Source of the DNA: Batillaria attramentaria | Lineage: Eukaryota > Mollusca > Gastropoda > Batillariidae | Direction of reading: 5' to 3' | DNA: 64,000 nucleotides | Assembly: GCA_018292915.2 (NCBI GenBank) | Contig: JACVVK020000486.1 | Span: 234,501-298,500 of the forward strand | Part shown: piece by piece, positions 34,468 through 46,019 of the stretch | Layout of the letters: each line of letters starts with the position of its first letter | Numbering within the stretch: the stretch's first letter is position 1 | Position numbers and translations under genes: made by a program | Notes under the pieces: model-generated | Seen by the model: only the letters and a program-made list of their open reading frames with translations | Database searches by the model: none | Told to the model about the DNA's origin: nothing

Positions 34468-35180
34468 CAATCAATCAGTCAATCAATCAATCAATCAATC
34501 TTTATTATCCCAGAGGGAAATTTGATGTAGTGGACAAACAAAGACAATGATACACATCAAATTAAAAATACACATAAGATATACATAATAAACACTACAA
34601 TTGGAGATTTCTATGAATTTAAAAACAACAACAACAACAACAAAAAACATAAAAAACAGTCTTGGTATTAAGGTAGGTATAATCAAAAGTAACTAGTTAA
34701 GATTATCACACAAAAATCACAGACTTCATCCTTAACACCCGTTCCATTTGATCACAGTCTGCAGCGGCCAACACACACACACACACACTTTTCTACCTCA
34801 GGGAATTTAAGGTGTTTATGACGGACGGAATAAAACTTGAGACCTTTTCGTGCGGCACTTAGGAACGCGTAATCGTCTGCCTGAGGGAAGGACCTCAAAG
34901 AGAGTAAAACATGGGAAGGGTCATTTTGAATTCTGATGGCTTTGTTCATGGCTCTCATTCTAAACAGGTCTGTAAGTGTTTGCTGTTTTGTCCCCACAAT
35001 CTTACTGCACACATTCACGATGCCATCTTGCCATGGTTGGTAGAATGGAAAACAGCTAGTGCACGAAGGAAAAAGATGAAAAATGGTTGGCACTCTGCTA
35101 TGGTGACGCGCTCCTCTTCGGGTAGCAGCCCAATTTTCCTTCAGCGTGGTAATAGTTTTGTAAGATACAATTTTCAAAAT
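34468..35180 (-). mobile_element. CR1-like LINE 3' remnant with ATTG tail
   Basis: On the minus strand a decayed ORF2 end (AMNKAIRIQNDPSHVL, then shifted frames) leads to CCTCTGGGATAATAAAG and a (ATTG)n tail, seen on plus as (ATCA)n from 34468. This tail is typical of CR1-like elements in invertebrates. It has frameshifts and is not functional. A CA run near 34772 falls inside it. Confidence 0.65.
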
Positions 35181-35661
35181 GTCAACAATGTGTTTCGTAG
35201 TAACAGCTGTTATTTCCTTTTCTTTCTTGTTTAAGAAGTTTCACTACAGCAATGTCATAGGAAACAGATCTTTATGATGCCATGCACATTTTCAGTAATC
35301 TAGTTTATATTTCATGAAATGAGAATGGATGAAATGAATGAAAAATCAGATATATATATCATTATATGTATGCTTCTGAAAAAGTAAACAAAGAGCACAC
35401 CACCCCCCCCCCCCCCAACAAAAATGAATAAAAATGACAAATGATCTGAGCATGATTATTTGTGTGTTGGTGTTTGATAATGATAGCTGGTGTGCCGTAA
35501 TTATGTTGCGAGATACATTGTAGAAGATGATGGTGTGTGTGATGATTAATTTATGTTAAATTCGAAGTTGTAGCACAGATGAAGTCCTTCAGCTCCAGTT
35601 TATATGCAGTGTTCTCGGAGACTTCGATTTAACTTGTGTATATATACATCTAGCAGGCTGT

Positions 35662-35856
35662 CAGAGTTGCACATTTAAGTCGGTCCCAGGACATTGACCT
35701 ATAAAAATTTCAAATGTCCTATTTTTCCCACCTCAAGCAGACATTTGTCCTATTAAAATGTTTATTGCCACTAAGCGGCCAGGACACTGTGTCCTATGAC
35801 TTTGCTGTTTCCAGGACACTTTGTCCTATAGAAGCTATGGAAAATGTGCAACCCTG
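35662..35856. mobile_element. Short MITE related to 4835-5299, 6-bp target duplication
   Basis: TIRs CAGAGTTGCACATTT and AAATGTGCAACCCTG, flanked by GGCTGT on both sides (35656-35661, 35857-35862). Its interior has the same AGGACA..TGTCCTAT modules as the element at 4835. Confidence 0.78.
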
Positions 35857-36066
35857 GGCTGTTACACATTGAAACTTGCCACTTTCAATCAGACAATGTT
35901 TTACAGTGTTGAGACATTTCTAGTTGATCAAATTGCAAAACTGATTTAAATAATTGATGCATTACAGGTGAGCAATTTTAAATCTTCTGTTTTGCGGCTT
36001 CAGTCTAGTAATAACTTGATACAAGTACCGCTGAGGAATGATGACTTTCACTCTCTGTCCTACACT

Positions 36067-36131
36067 TACACACACACAGAGTCACACACACACACACACA
36101 TGTGCGCGCGTGCACACACACACACACACAC

Positions 36132-36178
<47 letters not shown>
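36067..36178. repeat. Long CA microsatellite
   Basis: About 110 bp of (CA)n with TGCGCGCG and other interruptions, between paralogues 1 and 2. Confidence 0.95.
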
Positions 36179-36329
36179 TGTGATAATTCTAGAGCTCCAA
36201 TATACCTGTAAGCCTTTGATGATGGTAGAATGTATATTCATATACTTGGATTATATACCCATGCAGCTTCTGACAGTGGTGTCGACTCTTTGTTGGAATG
36301 CTGTATTTAATTGCCACTCCAAACCGTAA

Positions 36330-38200
36330 ATTGCTGGAGACTGATGATGCATTCAATGCTTCAAGATGCCTTTTATGAATGCAAGTATAACTGCTTGTTC
36401 AAATGTTAATGAAATTAATGTGGAAATGCCTCACAAAAAAGAGATCACACTAAATTGAATATATTAACCCCCTCCCCCCCCTCCAAAAAACAAAACTGAA
36501 ACAAAACAAGCCGAACAAACCTCTCCCCTCCAAAAACAGACCCCCCCCCCCTCCCAAAAAAAAAAAAAAAAACCCAACCCAAACAAACCCTCCAAAAAAC
36601 AGAAACAATATTGGATTAATGCATGCATGACATTTGTTTTGTCTCGTTTTTGGCTGCTTAAGTCGTTCTCATTCAGTGGGTAGATCGAAGCACGGCATGC
36701 AGTGGTACAGTAGAGCGCATTCGGCGCTAGTACGTGTTACCAAACGGCCGGCTTGGTGGAGAGTGGGTTTGACCTAGTCAGAGCTGTGATATGTGATGAC
36801 TTTTTTTTTTCTCGGACTCCTGGCTTCTGGAATATGCTCATACTAAAGACATACTTCACAGTAACTGTTATGTATAATTGTGTCTGCTAATAAAATATGC
36901 ACCGTAGTTAGAAAATGAAATCTGTTTGAATGTTGAGTGTTTACTGTTATTAGAGGTGGAGTTTTATTTTCAGTTACACAATCGAAAGATAACATGGGAC
37001 ACGGTACATGTACATATTCAGTGTATTTATTCATAAATTCTCCAGGTGCCCAGTCTATTTACCCTTGCAACATCGGGGCTCCAGGGCATGCAGAGTAACT
37101 TCCCCTATCAATGGGAATGGTTTACGCGCACTCCCAACCACAGAGCCCCTTCAATCCTTGCATTTTGGGAACATTACCTCTCCCACACCTGTGAAAAGAG
37201 CGTACGAGTGTAACTATCCCCTTTCTTACTTGTTTTTCGAGCACGCGACACTGAAAATATTCACTAATGAGGAGGACTTTGCATGAAGTAGCACTCCGGC
37301 ATTTTTTTCACAACTACCAGCATTCAGCTCCTGATAACACGAAGGTGCGCGAGTTAATAATCAGTTTCTAACCAGGAAGAACTGAGTGGGACTGCTGTCG
37401 ACCTGGTCAGGTCATTGTAGAACCGCTAAGGAGTTTCAGATGAAAAGTTAGCGCACAGAGAAGCGTTATAAGTATCTGCAACTGATCTTGTGCCATTTGC
37501 TTCTGTGCACGTCCCCATTCTGCAAGTAGTCATTGCTTGACACTAGAGTAGGTAATTGGTGTTAAGTTCACTAGACTTACACTATTCCGCAAGGTTACGT
37601 TTACATTCAGTGCACATTTAGGTCAGCTGGAGCTCTAAGTTGATATATAGCTGTCGCATGGGAGTTGAGATATATATGCGGAGCCCTACAGTGTCACCCG
37701 GAACACACAGAGACTTCCGGTTATTTCAGTATTTAAGTATATCATTTTTTTTTTTTATTAACAATTAAAAATGTTTTAACATTTATTTGGTTATTGTTTG
37801 CATCTAGTGAAATATTTCTTTTTTAGATTACCCACCACGAGAACCTGGGTACAATGACGTCATAGTGAACCCGAATTTAGGCTTCCATCTTGAAGGTATA
37901 GGTTGAGTTTGCAGAGGTAAGGTGAAGAAATTAAATCATTGTTTTGTACAGCTTTTGTTGTCAGTTGGCTTGTCATATCAGATCATTTTGTTGTTTATTG
38001 AAAAACTGACTGTATTTGAGCAATACCTGATTGCAATATATATATGTTTTCCACCCAAAGCTCAGTATTACGCACATTGAAAATGTAGGACCCTGACCAT
38101 TTTGTGGCATGCAGGTATGTATTCTGAAACCTGTTTAACTGAAGATGCACTTCCCCAAATTTACTTAATTAATTAGTATACATGTATATGTTTCTTTCAG
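36330..38200. other. Intergenic before paralogue 2, possible promoter region
   Basis: C- and A-rich tracts at 36470-36600, then more CpG at 36670-37320. A sequence ending GCAGAG|GTAAGG at 37916 could be a first exon of paralogue 2. Confidence 0.35.
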
Positions 38201-38313
38201 ATTTGCAGAATTGACCCATGATCCAGTTGTTCTGACATCAGCATTGGTCTAAGGATCTTGCAGCTGGAAAACACACAGCCCAAAGATTTTCCTCCCATCT
38301 ATCTGGTCAGGAA
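38201..38313 (+). other. Candidate 5' UTR exon upstream of paralogue 2
   Basis: A 113-bp segment lies between a TTTCTTTCAG acceptor and a GTAGGT donor. Stops occur in the frames I checked and the only ATG gives a six-codon ORF, so it would be non-coding. Its 3' end (CATCT..GGTC..GAA, then GTAGGTAGACTC) resembles that of the segment at 40732-40818, suggesting duplicated leader exons. No transcript evidence is available. Confidence 0.35.
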
Positions 38314-38795
38314 GTAGGTAGACTCATTCTTCTAATGGGCTTGGCTGTTTTCCTTCGACCAGTTCTGTCTTTCACACAGTCATGTTCACTCATTTAATAT
38401 CTTATTCATGTTCACAGATTCTAACTCTCAGTTTTGGATACACCCATTTTTTTCACTGCAAAGGTGGGGCCCTCTATTATGGAAGACCATCATATTAATT
38501 TCTGTGTGTTTACTATTAATCCAAATTTTCTATGAGGATGATTGCAATAAGATTAAAAGGTTGGTTGACAGTACGAACCTGTAATGGTAGACAACAGGTG
38601 AGCTGTAAGTCATCTGCGAAGAGCAAACTGAACATTTCTACTTTGTGTGGCAACAGTTGGATTCCATATCTGCAGCTTTTAATCGCAGTATCTGAAGGTA
38701 GCAGGTATTGAAATAGCATATGAAACACACTACAGTAAGCAAGACATCATGTCTTTAGTATTTAAATTTTGTGTATTTCATTTTGTGACTGTTTG

Positions 38796-39205
38796 CAGCG
38801 ATCGCGTTAACCGGTAATTACCGGTAAAATACCGTTTGCAAAACCACAATACCGGAAAAGTTTGGAGCTGCCGGTTGCTGGGACCGGTAAACACTGTGGC
38901 CTCTGATGGGGGGGGGGGGGGGGGGGGAGGGGGAGGGGGGTCCCATTTTCAGCGAACGTTAATCACTGTCACAATAGTTTGTTCCCCACTGGCCAGGGCT
39001 TCTTTGTTCTTGCGATGGACTCGCTGCTATCTTTACCTCTCATACCGATACAGTGTTGCGACACTGTGTGTTTAGGTCGATTTGCAGTGTAATTCTTATC
39101 ACTGGTTTTAATTCTCGTGGGACCGGTTGTGGCACAAGTTGTTGAGTGACAGTGTGGGGTAGTCGCTGATGGGACCGGTTTTCAAAATTCCAAGCGCGAT
39201 CACTG
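38796..39205. mobile_element. MITE with CAG(C/T)GATCGCG termini, 5-bp target duplication
   Basis: Termini CAGCGATCGCG and CGCGATCACTG, flanked by GTTTG at 38791-38795 and 39206-39210. The interior is full of ACCGGTAATTACCGGT palindromes and contains a long G run (38908-38940). Confidence 0.78.
38908..38940. repeat. Long G run inside MITE
   Basis: A run of about 22 G followed by GGGGGAGGGGGAGGGGGG-like sequence in the 38796 MITE. Confidence 0.9.
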
Positions 39206-39268
39206 GTTTGCATTTAATGACACACATATATATATGTGAGTGAGTTTGTGTCTTTGTTTTTATTTTAG

Positions 39269-39348
39269 ATTGCCAGTGACATCACAGCCAGCGTACCTTG
39301 AAGTGTTAAGCCACCACCCTGTGTGCTTTAACGGCCTGCAGAACTTGG
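39269..39348 (+). other. Candidate 5' UTR exon upstream of paralogue 2
   Basis: An 80-bp segment between TTTTATTTTAG and the strong donor GG|GTAAGAAG. It contains no ATG and has stop codons, as expected for an untranslated leader exon. It lies immediately after the MITE 38796-39205. Confidence 0.35.
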
Positions 39349-39599
39349 GTAAGAAGAAACAAGAAATGTTTTGCACATGTATATCTCTTTAATATTGTTT
39401 GGCTTGTTTTCTGCTCTTGTAGGTTATCTTTACTACTGTAAAACTGCCTGCATTTTCACGTTGCGTGCATGATCATGTCTTTTCCAATAGCCTTGTTGCC
39501 GATTCTCGTTATAGCGCATGAACATGCGTGAACGTGCGCGATTTTGGACCGAGACTAGGCTTGGTAGACTCGGCATGTGGGCTACTCGAGTCACACACG

Positions 39600-39932
39600 A
39601 TGCCGCACTACCAATGCGTTGCTATCGGCTGCCAAAATGGCTCGAGAAAATCAGATAAGCTGGAGAAATTCCCAGAGATGGTCTTACCTAATGGTGAGAT
39701 CGTTCAGTTTGAGCCCTTTTCTTCAAAAGTTTCAAGAAATTTGTGGATAAAATCGATTCGAAGGCAGAACATCGACCCGTCTCGGTGGCCTCGCGTGTGC
39801 AGCCGCCATTTCGTCGGGATCAGGCGGACAAATTCTGTCCCGGTACCTACATTGTTTGAACACAATGGTTATGGAACCAAAAATCAAGAAAGAAAGACTT
39901 TTATTTCCAAGCAAAAGTTCAGTTCGCACTGA
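39600..39932 (+). CDS. THAP-type zinc finger protein, short
   Basis: A 110-aa frame begins MPHYQCVAIGCQNG, the usual start of a THAP domain. The C2CH ligands are C6, C11 and the pair in VCSRHF, with the conserved Trp in LWIKS and a VPVPTLF variant of the AVPTIF box. The spacing between the second and third cysteines is 55 residues, above the usual 35-50, because of an insertion around VLPNGEIVQFEPF. It ends soon after the domain (SKQKFSSH). THAP domains bind DNA and occur in host regulators and in P-element and other transposases. It may be a first exon, a small gene or a transposon remnant. An upstream in-frame ATG at 39528 is possible but less likely. Confidence 0.6.
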   Translation: MPHYQCVAIGCQNGSRKSDKLEKFPEMVLPNGEIVQFEPFSSKVSRNLWIKSIRRQNIDPSRWPRVCSRHFVGIRRTNSVPVPTLFEHNGYGTKNQERKTFISKQKFSSH

Positions 39933-40078
39933 TAAACAGCCAAAGTGCTTGAATAAAAATTAGTGGCAAGCCACAAGTGCACAGGTCGACTTGACCTTTA
40001 CACCGCCTACTTCTCGGTTGAAGCGACTGCCGATCTGCTTCAAGGGCTGGAGTGATAAGCTGCGCTTTTGTGTAGCCA

Positions 40079-40189
40079 CTAAAACGCACGCCCCTGTCTT
40101 TCAGATATTTTTATCAGTTCAGAAACTTTCATTGATTTAATTTTATTGCGAACATCTTCGTCGGTCGAAACGCTCACGTTGCTCGCCAT
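40079..40189 (-). CDS. Short N-terminal fragment divergent from the THAP ORF
   Basis: From ATG at 40189 the minus strand encodes 36 residues (MASNVSVSTDEDVRN, then MKVSELIKISERQGRAF) and stops. The MKVSELIK..ERQG part resembles the beginning of SAP-like domains in transposon proteins; this is weak. It could be a first exon or a TE remnant. Confidence 0.25.
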   Translation of the reverse strand: MASNVSVSTDEDVRNKIKSMKVSELIKISERQGRAF

Positions 40190-40371
40190 CGCATGCGTAG
40201 CCCACATCAGGAGGACCGTTCGCGTCTCCGGCGCTGGAGAGCACCCGACTTTTCGTAACCGGCAACAGCGGTATTGTAAGCTCTGATCTGGTACTGGTGA
40301 TTGAATTTCAGTGCAGTCAGAATGTATATATGCCTTGCTATGTTTCAAATTGTTTTTGTGTTTTATGTCCA

Positions 40372-40446
40372 AGAGTTGGTGGTGTATAGGTATAGTGACT
40401 CCTGCCACCAGTGCTAGAGGTTGGGGTTCAAGTCCCACATGGGGCA
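40372..40446 (+). mobile_element. Possible tRNA-like SINE head
   Basis: TTGGTGGTGTATAGGTATAG followed by GGTTGGGGTTCAAGTCCCAC gives weak A-box and good B-box likenesses at tRNA spacing. No repeat partner was seen in the window. Confidence 0.3.
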
Positions 40447-40731
40447 TGAAGTTTTTTCAGCTGTAGTATATGTGGCACGTACTGTTCATTTTGGCAGCAT
40501 GACTTCCAAATCCCAAAACCTATAACCATGCAGCTGAGCTGTCGCCCTGCATGATTGTAATTTTCTGATATTCGGCATGGGAAAATGCATGAGATTTACA
40601 TGAGCATCCATGGTGTGTTCAGTCCACAACATGTTTAGCCAAGTAATTGGGATAAAGTGCCTGTATCAATGTACCTAATATTAAGTTTATTACCCCTGGT
40701 AATATATATATATCTGAATACATGATTTCAG

Positions 40732-40818
40732 ACTTGGAGATTGATCAGCGGTTTAGTTGCTTCTGTGTCAGCACCAGTTTATACAGCCCTGAGGTTCTCT
40801 CCACCATCTGGTATAGAA
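40732..40818 (+). other. Candidate 5' UTR exon upstream of paralogue 2
   Basis: An 87-bp segment between GATTTCAG and a GTAGGTAG donor, without an ATG. It is weakly similar to 38201-38313, including the sequence just after the donor. If joined to the acceptor at 42085 it would place the ATG at 42092 six bases into the next exon. Confidence 0.35.
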
Positions 40819-42091
40819 GTAGGTAGACTCTTCCTTCGAATGGGTTTACCCATTTTAATTCATTTGTGTCTGTTGCTTGTTAATGTTGTTAATATGTTTC
40901 GGTTAAGCTTGTGAAAATTAACCTTCCTGTGTTGGGAGCAAATGACTTAATCCTCAGATAGGTGGCTACCTTACACAGATGCCTCACCTGCTCTGGAACT
41001 TCACCAAAGAAACTGACATGATGGAATGTGGCATTCACAGTGTATGTTCTGGCGTTCCCCATAGAATTGTTGCGTGTGCTAACCAGGCTGACTTGTCCCA
41101 TGTGCGTAGCTGCCAACTGTCCATATTTGTTCGCATTTTGTATGATATAATACGAAAATTGTCGCTAAAGTATGATTTCCAGAATTTCAGGCCAAAAAAC
41201 AACAACAACTAAATTCCATTTTTACCAAGTTCCATGTCCAATTGATGTTCCAAGTTTACAGGTTATGGATGTATGCTTTACACATGCACATAGCCAAACT
41301 TTTGCATGTGGTACGTACATGTATGAACATGGCAGCTGAAGGTTTGCCTTCGAAAAACCAAAAGGGGAAGTTTGTTTCTTTCAAGACAAGGCCAGTGATT
41401 TATGGAAGAATATAAGGATCGCTTTTCAGTTTTATAAGTAGTTCAAAGCAAGAGGAGAGCTATACATTTGCTGAATTTGTTAATACAACATTGGTATTGC
41501 TCACACCGGGAAAAGGGACATTGCTTTGCTCATGCCTTTGAGGATTTTGATTTTGAAGTCAAAGGGTGTGAATAATCACGTTCTGTTGCCTTTATTGATG
41601 TTATTATCGTATATACATGTATATATTATCAGTCACGGTGGCAACTGTGAGATGGTCCATGGGAAATTGTGACTGCAATATATTTTTGCATTTGGCAAAC
41701 CCCTTTGGTCTTTAATTTTGGACTGTGTGGGGTTGGCAGCTATAAGCATATGATCAGTGAGTTTGTCTGGCCCTGGAGTACAGGACGCTCTCATACTGGT
41801 TTTGTGCATAGACATACAGCTCTATTGTTGTTGTCTTCATTCGTCACATCATACTAAATGTCCACTTCTTGCTGGGGCCTAGTAGAGTTTTGAGGCATGC
41901 AGCTCTCACGTGAAAGTCTTGGCCAGATATAGTTACAATTAGGGGGATGCTTTTGGCGTCTACAATCTTAGTCGCTTAAGCTCCATTGACCAATAGTTAA
42001 ATAGTTAACAGGTACACATTTGCAATAAAGAATAATGTTATTGCGCTGCTCTCTTACAGGGTGTCTGATTTCCCCTTTTTTTCAGGACAGT

Positions 42092-43348
42092 ATGCCTACA
42101 GTCGACATTGCTGGTCATCATCAAAAGGGGTCAGTTCCCTCTGATTTTCAAAAGACGTCTGCAGCCCAAGTACATGTACAAGACAGAGGGAGAGCAGCTG
42201 AACGTGGACTTGGCAACATGTGGCAAAATCTTAAACTTGTCACAACTCCGAGAGAACATACCGGTAGTGCTGACATGTACTTTGTTCTGGAACGTTCATT
42301 AGGCATATTTGTGAGGTATTTTCCATCAGGGAATAGCAAATTTTGTGAAGGACCTGTTACACCTGATGATAGAATGGAAGAACAGGTTGACGATGTAAGG
42401 ATCAGACCAAAGGCAAATGAAAAAGTGAAGACACTGTCAGTAAAAGCAGGTAAAGAAACAAAGGGAATCTTGAAAATTTTGTTTCTCATCATACTTGCTC
42501 CAGCATTGCTCGGGCAATGTGGTGCCACCAGTCTCCTGAAGACTGGACAAAATTTACCACCGACATGCCTGCAGGTGATCGAGAATGAGTATGATGGCAT
42601 GTGCCCAGAGCCACGGTTAATGTCATCCTCAGATCTCGTAAAGCTGTCTCGTCTATGTTGTGGACACATAGCAAACACATCCTTCCATTGTCAGAAACCA
42701 GTAGAGCCACCAGATTCGATTATAATCGCATGTCTGCTAGAGCAGATTTGCAGGCGTGGCTATTACTGTGAAATTGATCAAGTCCCCACCCTAACAGAAA
42801 AACTTTGTGAAGATGGAACTTATAATGATAATGACAGGCCCTCCACAAAAGAGATGTACCCGTATTGTCTTAACACCCACGGTCAGTGTGGTGAGGGAAC
42901 CATTGTTTCTAGTTTGGGAAACAGCACCCATGACACAACATGCATATGTGCAGAAGGCTTTTTGCCATTGCATAAGTATTCCCAGAAGCCCGACCCTGCA
43001 TGTGAGAAACCGTTCACACAAAACAGTGTGTGTGGATGCTCAGAGGCACCTAACCATAAATGGTCCTCACCTCGCATCCCAACAAAGACTCCAAAAACCA
43101 CGAAGTCAAATGACTCCCACACTACTCCCCTACCATTACGTAACTCCACTCATACCAACACAGAAGATGCAGAATCAGATGAAACATGTCTGCTGTGCTG
43201 GCTAGTCCCTCTGATTGTGGTTATAGTTGCTGGAATAATAATTGCACCTCTGGTATGGCGGTTCCGTGAGAAAGTCGGAGACTTCTTCCGTCGTCTCAAA
43301 AATCGGATTTGTGAACGTCGCCAATATAACCTAGCTGTGAATCAATAA
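42092..43348 (+). CDS. TNFR-like cysteine-rich type I membrane protein, paralogue 2
   Basis: A 418-aa frame starting at the first ATG, six bases after a strong polypyrimidine/CAG acceptor ending at 42085. Residues 1-125 are hydrophilic and 126-146 hydrophobic (ILKILFLIILAPALLGQ). The ectodomain at 159-316 has C159, CP at 171, CC at 189-190, FHCQ at 198, C214, then a good TNFR-like module: LCEDGTYNDND (239), YPYC (256), GQCGEGTIV (264) and DTTCICAEGF (281). Compared with paralogues 1 and 3 the last CxxGx module is shortened to VCGCSEAPN. A Ser/Thr stalk (about 325-365) precedes the transmembrane helix (about 368-389) and a basic 29-residue tail ending NLAVNQ. Sequons are at N195, N277 and N351. 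The stop is the first of six in-frame TAA triplets. The ectodomain aligns with both neighbours, so this is a tandem paralogue. Receptor function is inferred only. Confidence 0.74.
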   Translation: MPTVDIAGHHQKGSVPSDFQKTSAAQVHVQDRGRAAERGLGNMWQNLKLVTTPREHTGSADMYFVLERSLGIFVRYFPSGNSKFCEGPVTPDDRMEEQVDDVRIRPKANEKVKTLSVKAGKETKGILKILFLIILAPALLGQCGATSLLKTGQNLPPTCLQVIENEYDGMCPEPRLMSSSDLVKLSRLCCGHIANTSFHCQKPVEPPDSIIIACLLEQICRRGYYCEIDQVPTLTEKLCEDGTYNDNDRPSTKEMYPYCLNTHGQCGEGTIVSSLGNSTHDTTCICAEGFLPLHKYSQKPDPACEKPFTQNSVCGCSEAPNHKWSSPRIPTKTPKTTKSNDSHTTPLPLRNSTHTNTEDAESDETCLLCWLVPLIVVIVAGIIIAPLVWRFREKVGDFFRRLKNRICERRQYNLAVNQ

Positions 43349-43926
43349 TAATAATAATAATAATCATGACCAACCGTAAAGCAACTGCTTCCACAATGGC
43401 TCTTTTTGAACCGTAACTGTCGCACAACGCTATCAAAATTACACGTAATACAATGTATTTGTATTCACTTAAAACTCGGGCTTTGGTGTCTTTCTATTTG
43501 TATACAGATCTCTTGTTGAAGAGTAAGGAGCCATGAAAACAAGTACATGATAATTCAGTGAAGTCTTCTGTGTTGGAAAAAAATGTTTCTGTGCTGATAA
43601 GCCAAATTCAAAATAAGCTGAAAACAGCCATTAGCAAAAGTGATAACCAAGGGACAGACTTGTTTTTAGTCATGTTTTACGACATTGTAATCTTAGCTGT
43701 TTGTCAGTTTATAAACTTTCTTTTATTAGACATGATTATACTGCATCTCCAACATAATCATGACACTGAGAAAGAATTATAGCACTTATGAACTGGATGC
43801 ATCTACATGTACTTTAATCTCTCGAATGAAACGTTTGAAACTCCAAAAACTAGGGCTGTGTTGTAAACCACCGTCCCCACCCTCAAGCCCTAATGCAAAA
43901 AAACAAAAACACCCCCAAAAAAACAG

Positions 43927-43978
43927 CAACTACCAGCCCCACCCACCTACCCACCCACCCACCTCATCCACCCACCTC
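43927..43978. repeat. CCCA-type repeat
   Basis: Imperfect (CCCA/CCAC)n; the complementary strand is G-tract rich. Confidence 0.8.
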
Positions 43979-44639
43979 AACCGTTCCAGGTATGCAACTT
44001 TCAGTTGCAATTGCAGGTTACTTTTCAGTTTGATGCTTCATTCAAATGGAAAGGGATTGCATCCTTTCTTTCGCCACAGAAATACAGTACACGTAGCTGC
44101 TCACTGCAGGAGCATATAAAGTTATAACAGCGATCATGGAAGAGTTGTGAATCAAAAAAACTGCAGCCGCCGTCTGACGCGAGTCACCATTCTCGCTAGC
44201 TGTCAGGATAATATGTACTGTAACTTGGCAACTTGCTCATAAAGAATCTACCTTTCGTGTTTTGCTTTCGGGATGTTGAGGGGAATATGTAGCATTCCTA
44301 TCTTGAGCAAGTTTTGCAAAGTGTCTTGCAACTAGCCTACTTTAAATGTACCTGTGTAGTTGGGGTGTTCCCCCAGCCACCCCACCCCACCCCCCACCCC
44401 CCCCCACACACATGCACACTCCCCCGCACACACACCTTCATTTTTATTTTCTGCAGTTGTATTCTGCTTTTATAATAGTTGTTGGCTTTATGTCTTTTGC
44501 AATTGCGCTGGTTTTACTTGGAACACAAATATGTGTGTGTGTGTGTGTGTATCTTTTTTTTTTTTTTTTTTTTTGGGGGGGGGGGGGGTGTCCTAGTAAA
44601 AAAAAAAGAAAAATGAAAAACAAAAGCATGTGCGAGGCC

Positions 44640-46010
44640 CTGTATACATGTGAAATGATCTCATGGTCTGTTTACACACACCTTGTGTACTAGCCATAAT
44701 GATTTTTAGCTTAGCATAAATTTAGTTTTGGGGTACACTTTTTTATCCAGTAATCGCATGTTGTTTATTGGGTCACAGTAGAAAAACTGTAACGTCTAGG
44801 CTCATATGCTAATCTCATTTTTAACACAAGTACTTATGTACATGTTTTTTTGCCAGTTGAGATTTTATCCAGTGCTGTATATTAATTCCTTTGTCCATTG
44901 AAATTTGCACGCGACAGTTTGAGTTAGGGAATATTAGGTGGGTGTTTGGAAGCGATGATGAATTCTTGTGGATCCAGGTGTCAATTTTACAGAACAAAAA
45001 TTAATCGGCATCGTAGCAGAATTTTTGGATTAGTTCAAACGCAGCTCTGTCAAATTAATTTCACACATTAATTGGTTTTTATGTGCATTTTAGATTTTAT
45101 ACAGGTGTATGCTTCTGATTATTGGCAGCTTTCGATTGAGTTAAAATTTCTGTTGCCAGTTGAAGGGTTTTTGTATGAAATTTTGTATGCACGCTTGGTA
45201 CATGTATATCTGAAGGCTTTGAGGTTAGATGTAGGAACTGGTTTTGGTTCTGCTGCTGTACCAGTAATGTCTGTACATGTATTGTTGTTGGCGGTTAGGT
45301 AATCTGATGCTGGATGTAACTTTGATTTTTGTCTCAGTTTTTAATTTCACATGTATTGTCACTCTCTCACTTTTATGCCCTTTATAGATGTGACATGATC
45401 TGATTGTCTGTGTTTGTACACCTTGTATACTAGTACACACATTTTTTTTCTTTCTCCTGAGTTTGGTTTTGGAGTACATACTTTATTTTTTGCTCGTAAT
45501 CTCATGTTCGCACGTTTATAGGGTCACATTAGACAGATTTGTAATGTATATACACCCATGTAGGTGCACATGCCAAGCATATTTTTAACGCATACATACT
45601 ACATGAGGGTAGGTTTTTCTTTGCCAGTTTTCATTTTATCCAGTAATAGTACTTCCGTTTGTCGGTTGAGAATTACGAGCCTCAGTTTGAGTTAGGGAAT
45701 GTTAGGTGGATGTTTGGAAGTGTTGATAAATTTTCATGGATTCGGATGGCCATTTTACAGAACAATTTATGTCAATGTCGCTAAAATTGTTGTACAAAGT
45801 CTACAACATCAGATTTAATTTTGCAGTGTGCATTTTACAAAAATGCATTTTAGAGTTTATATTGCCAGTTAAAATTCATCGCTATAAATTTTATGTATAT
45901 GCGATGCCAGCTGATATTTGGTTATACATTGTACATTCAGTAGTTCCAGTTCATTGTACAGTGTTTAGGATTTTTACAAAATTTCCAGGGTCAGTCTGAG
46001 TGCAAGTTTA
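44640..46010 (+). repeat. Diverged ~740-bp tandem duplication downstream of paralogue 2
   Basis: Ordered matches link 44640-45060 and 45385-45800: CATGTGAAATGATCT/GATGTGACATGATCT, CCTTGTGTACTAG/CCTTGTATACTAG, TTGGGGTACA/TTGGAGTACA, GTTTGAGTTAGGGAAT, GGTG(G)GATGTTTGGAAG-like sequence. Both halves are non-coding. Confidence 0.7.
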
Positions 46011-46019
46011 TCCACATGT

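Noticed and set aside
34752..35177. 141-codon minus ORF as a host gene
   Set aside because: It is a frame-shifted LINE C-terminus running into a CA repeat.
36005..36241. ORFs in CA/TG repeats (also near 56028-56313 and 55658-55908)
   Set aside because: Open only because dinucleotide repeats lack stops.
42148..42678. 176-codon minus ORF
   Set aside because: Antisense shadow of paralogue 2.
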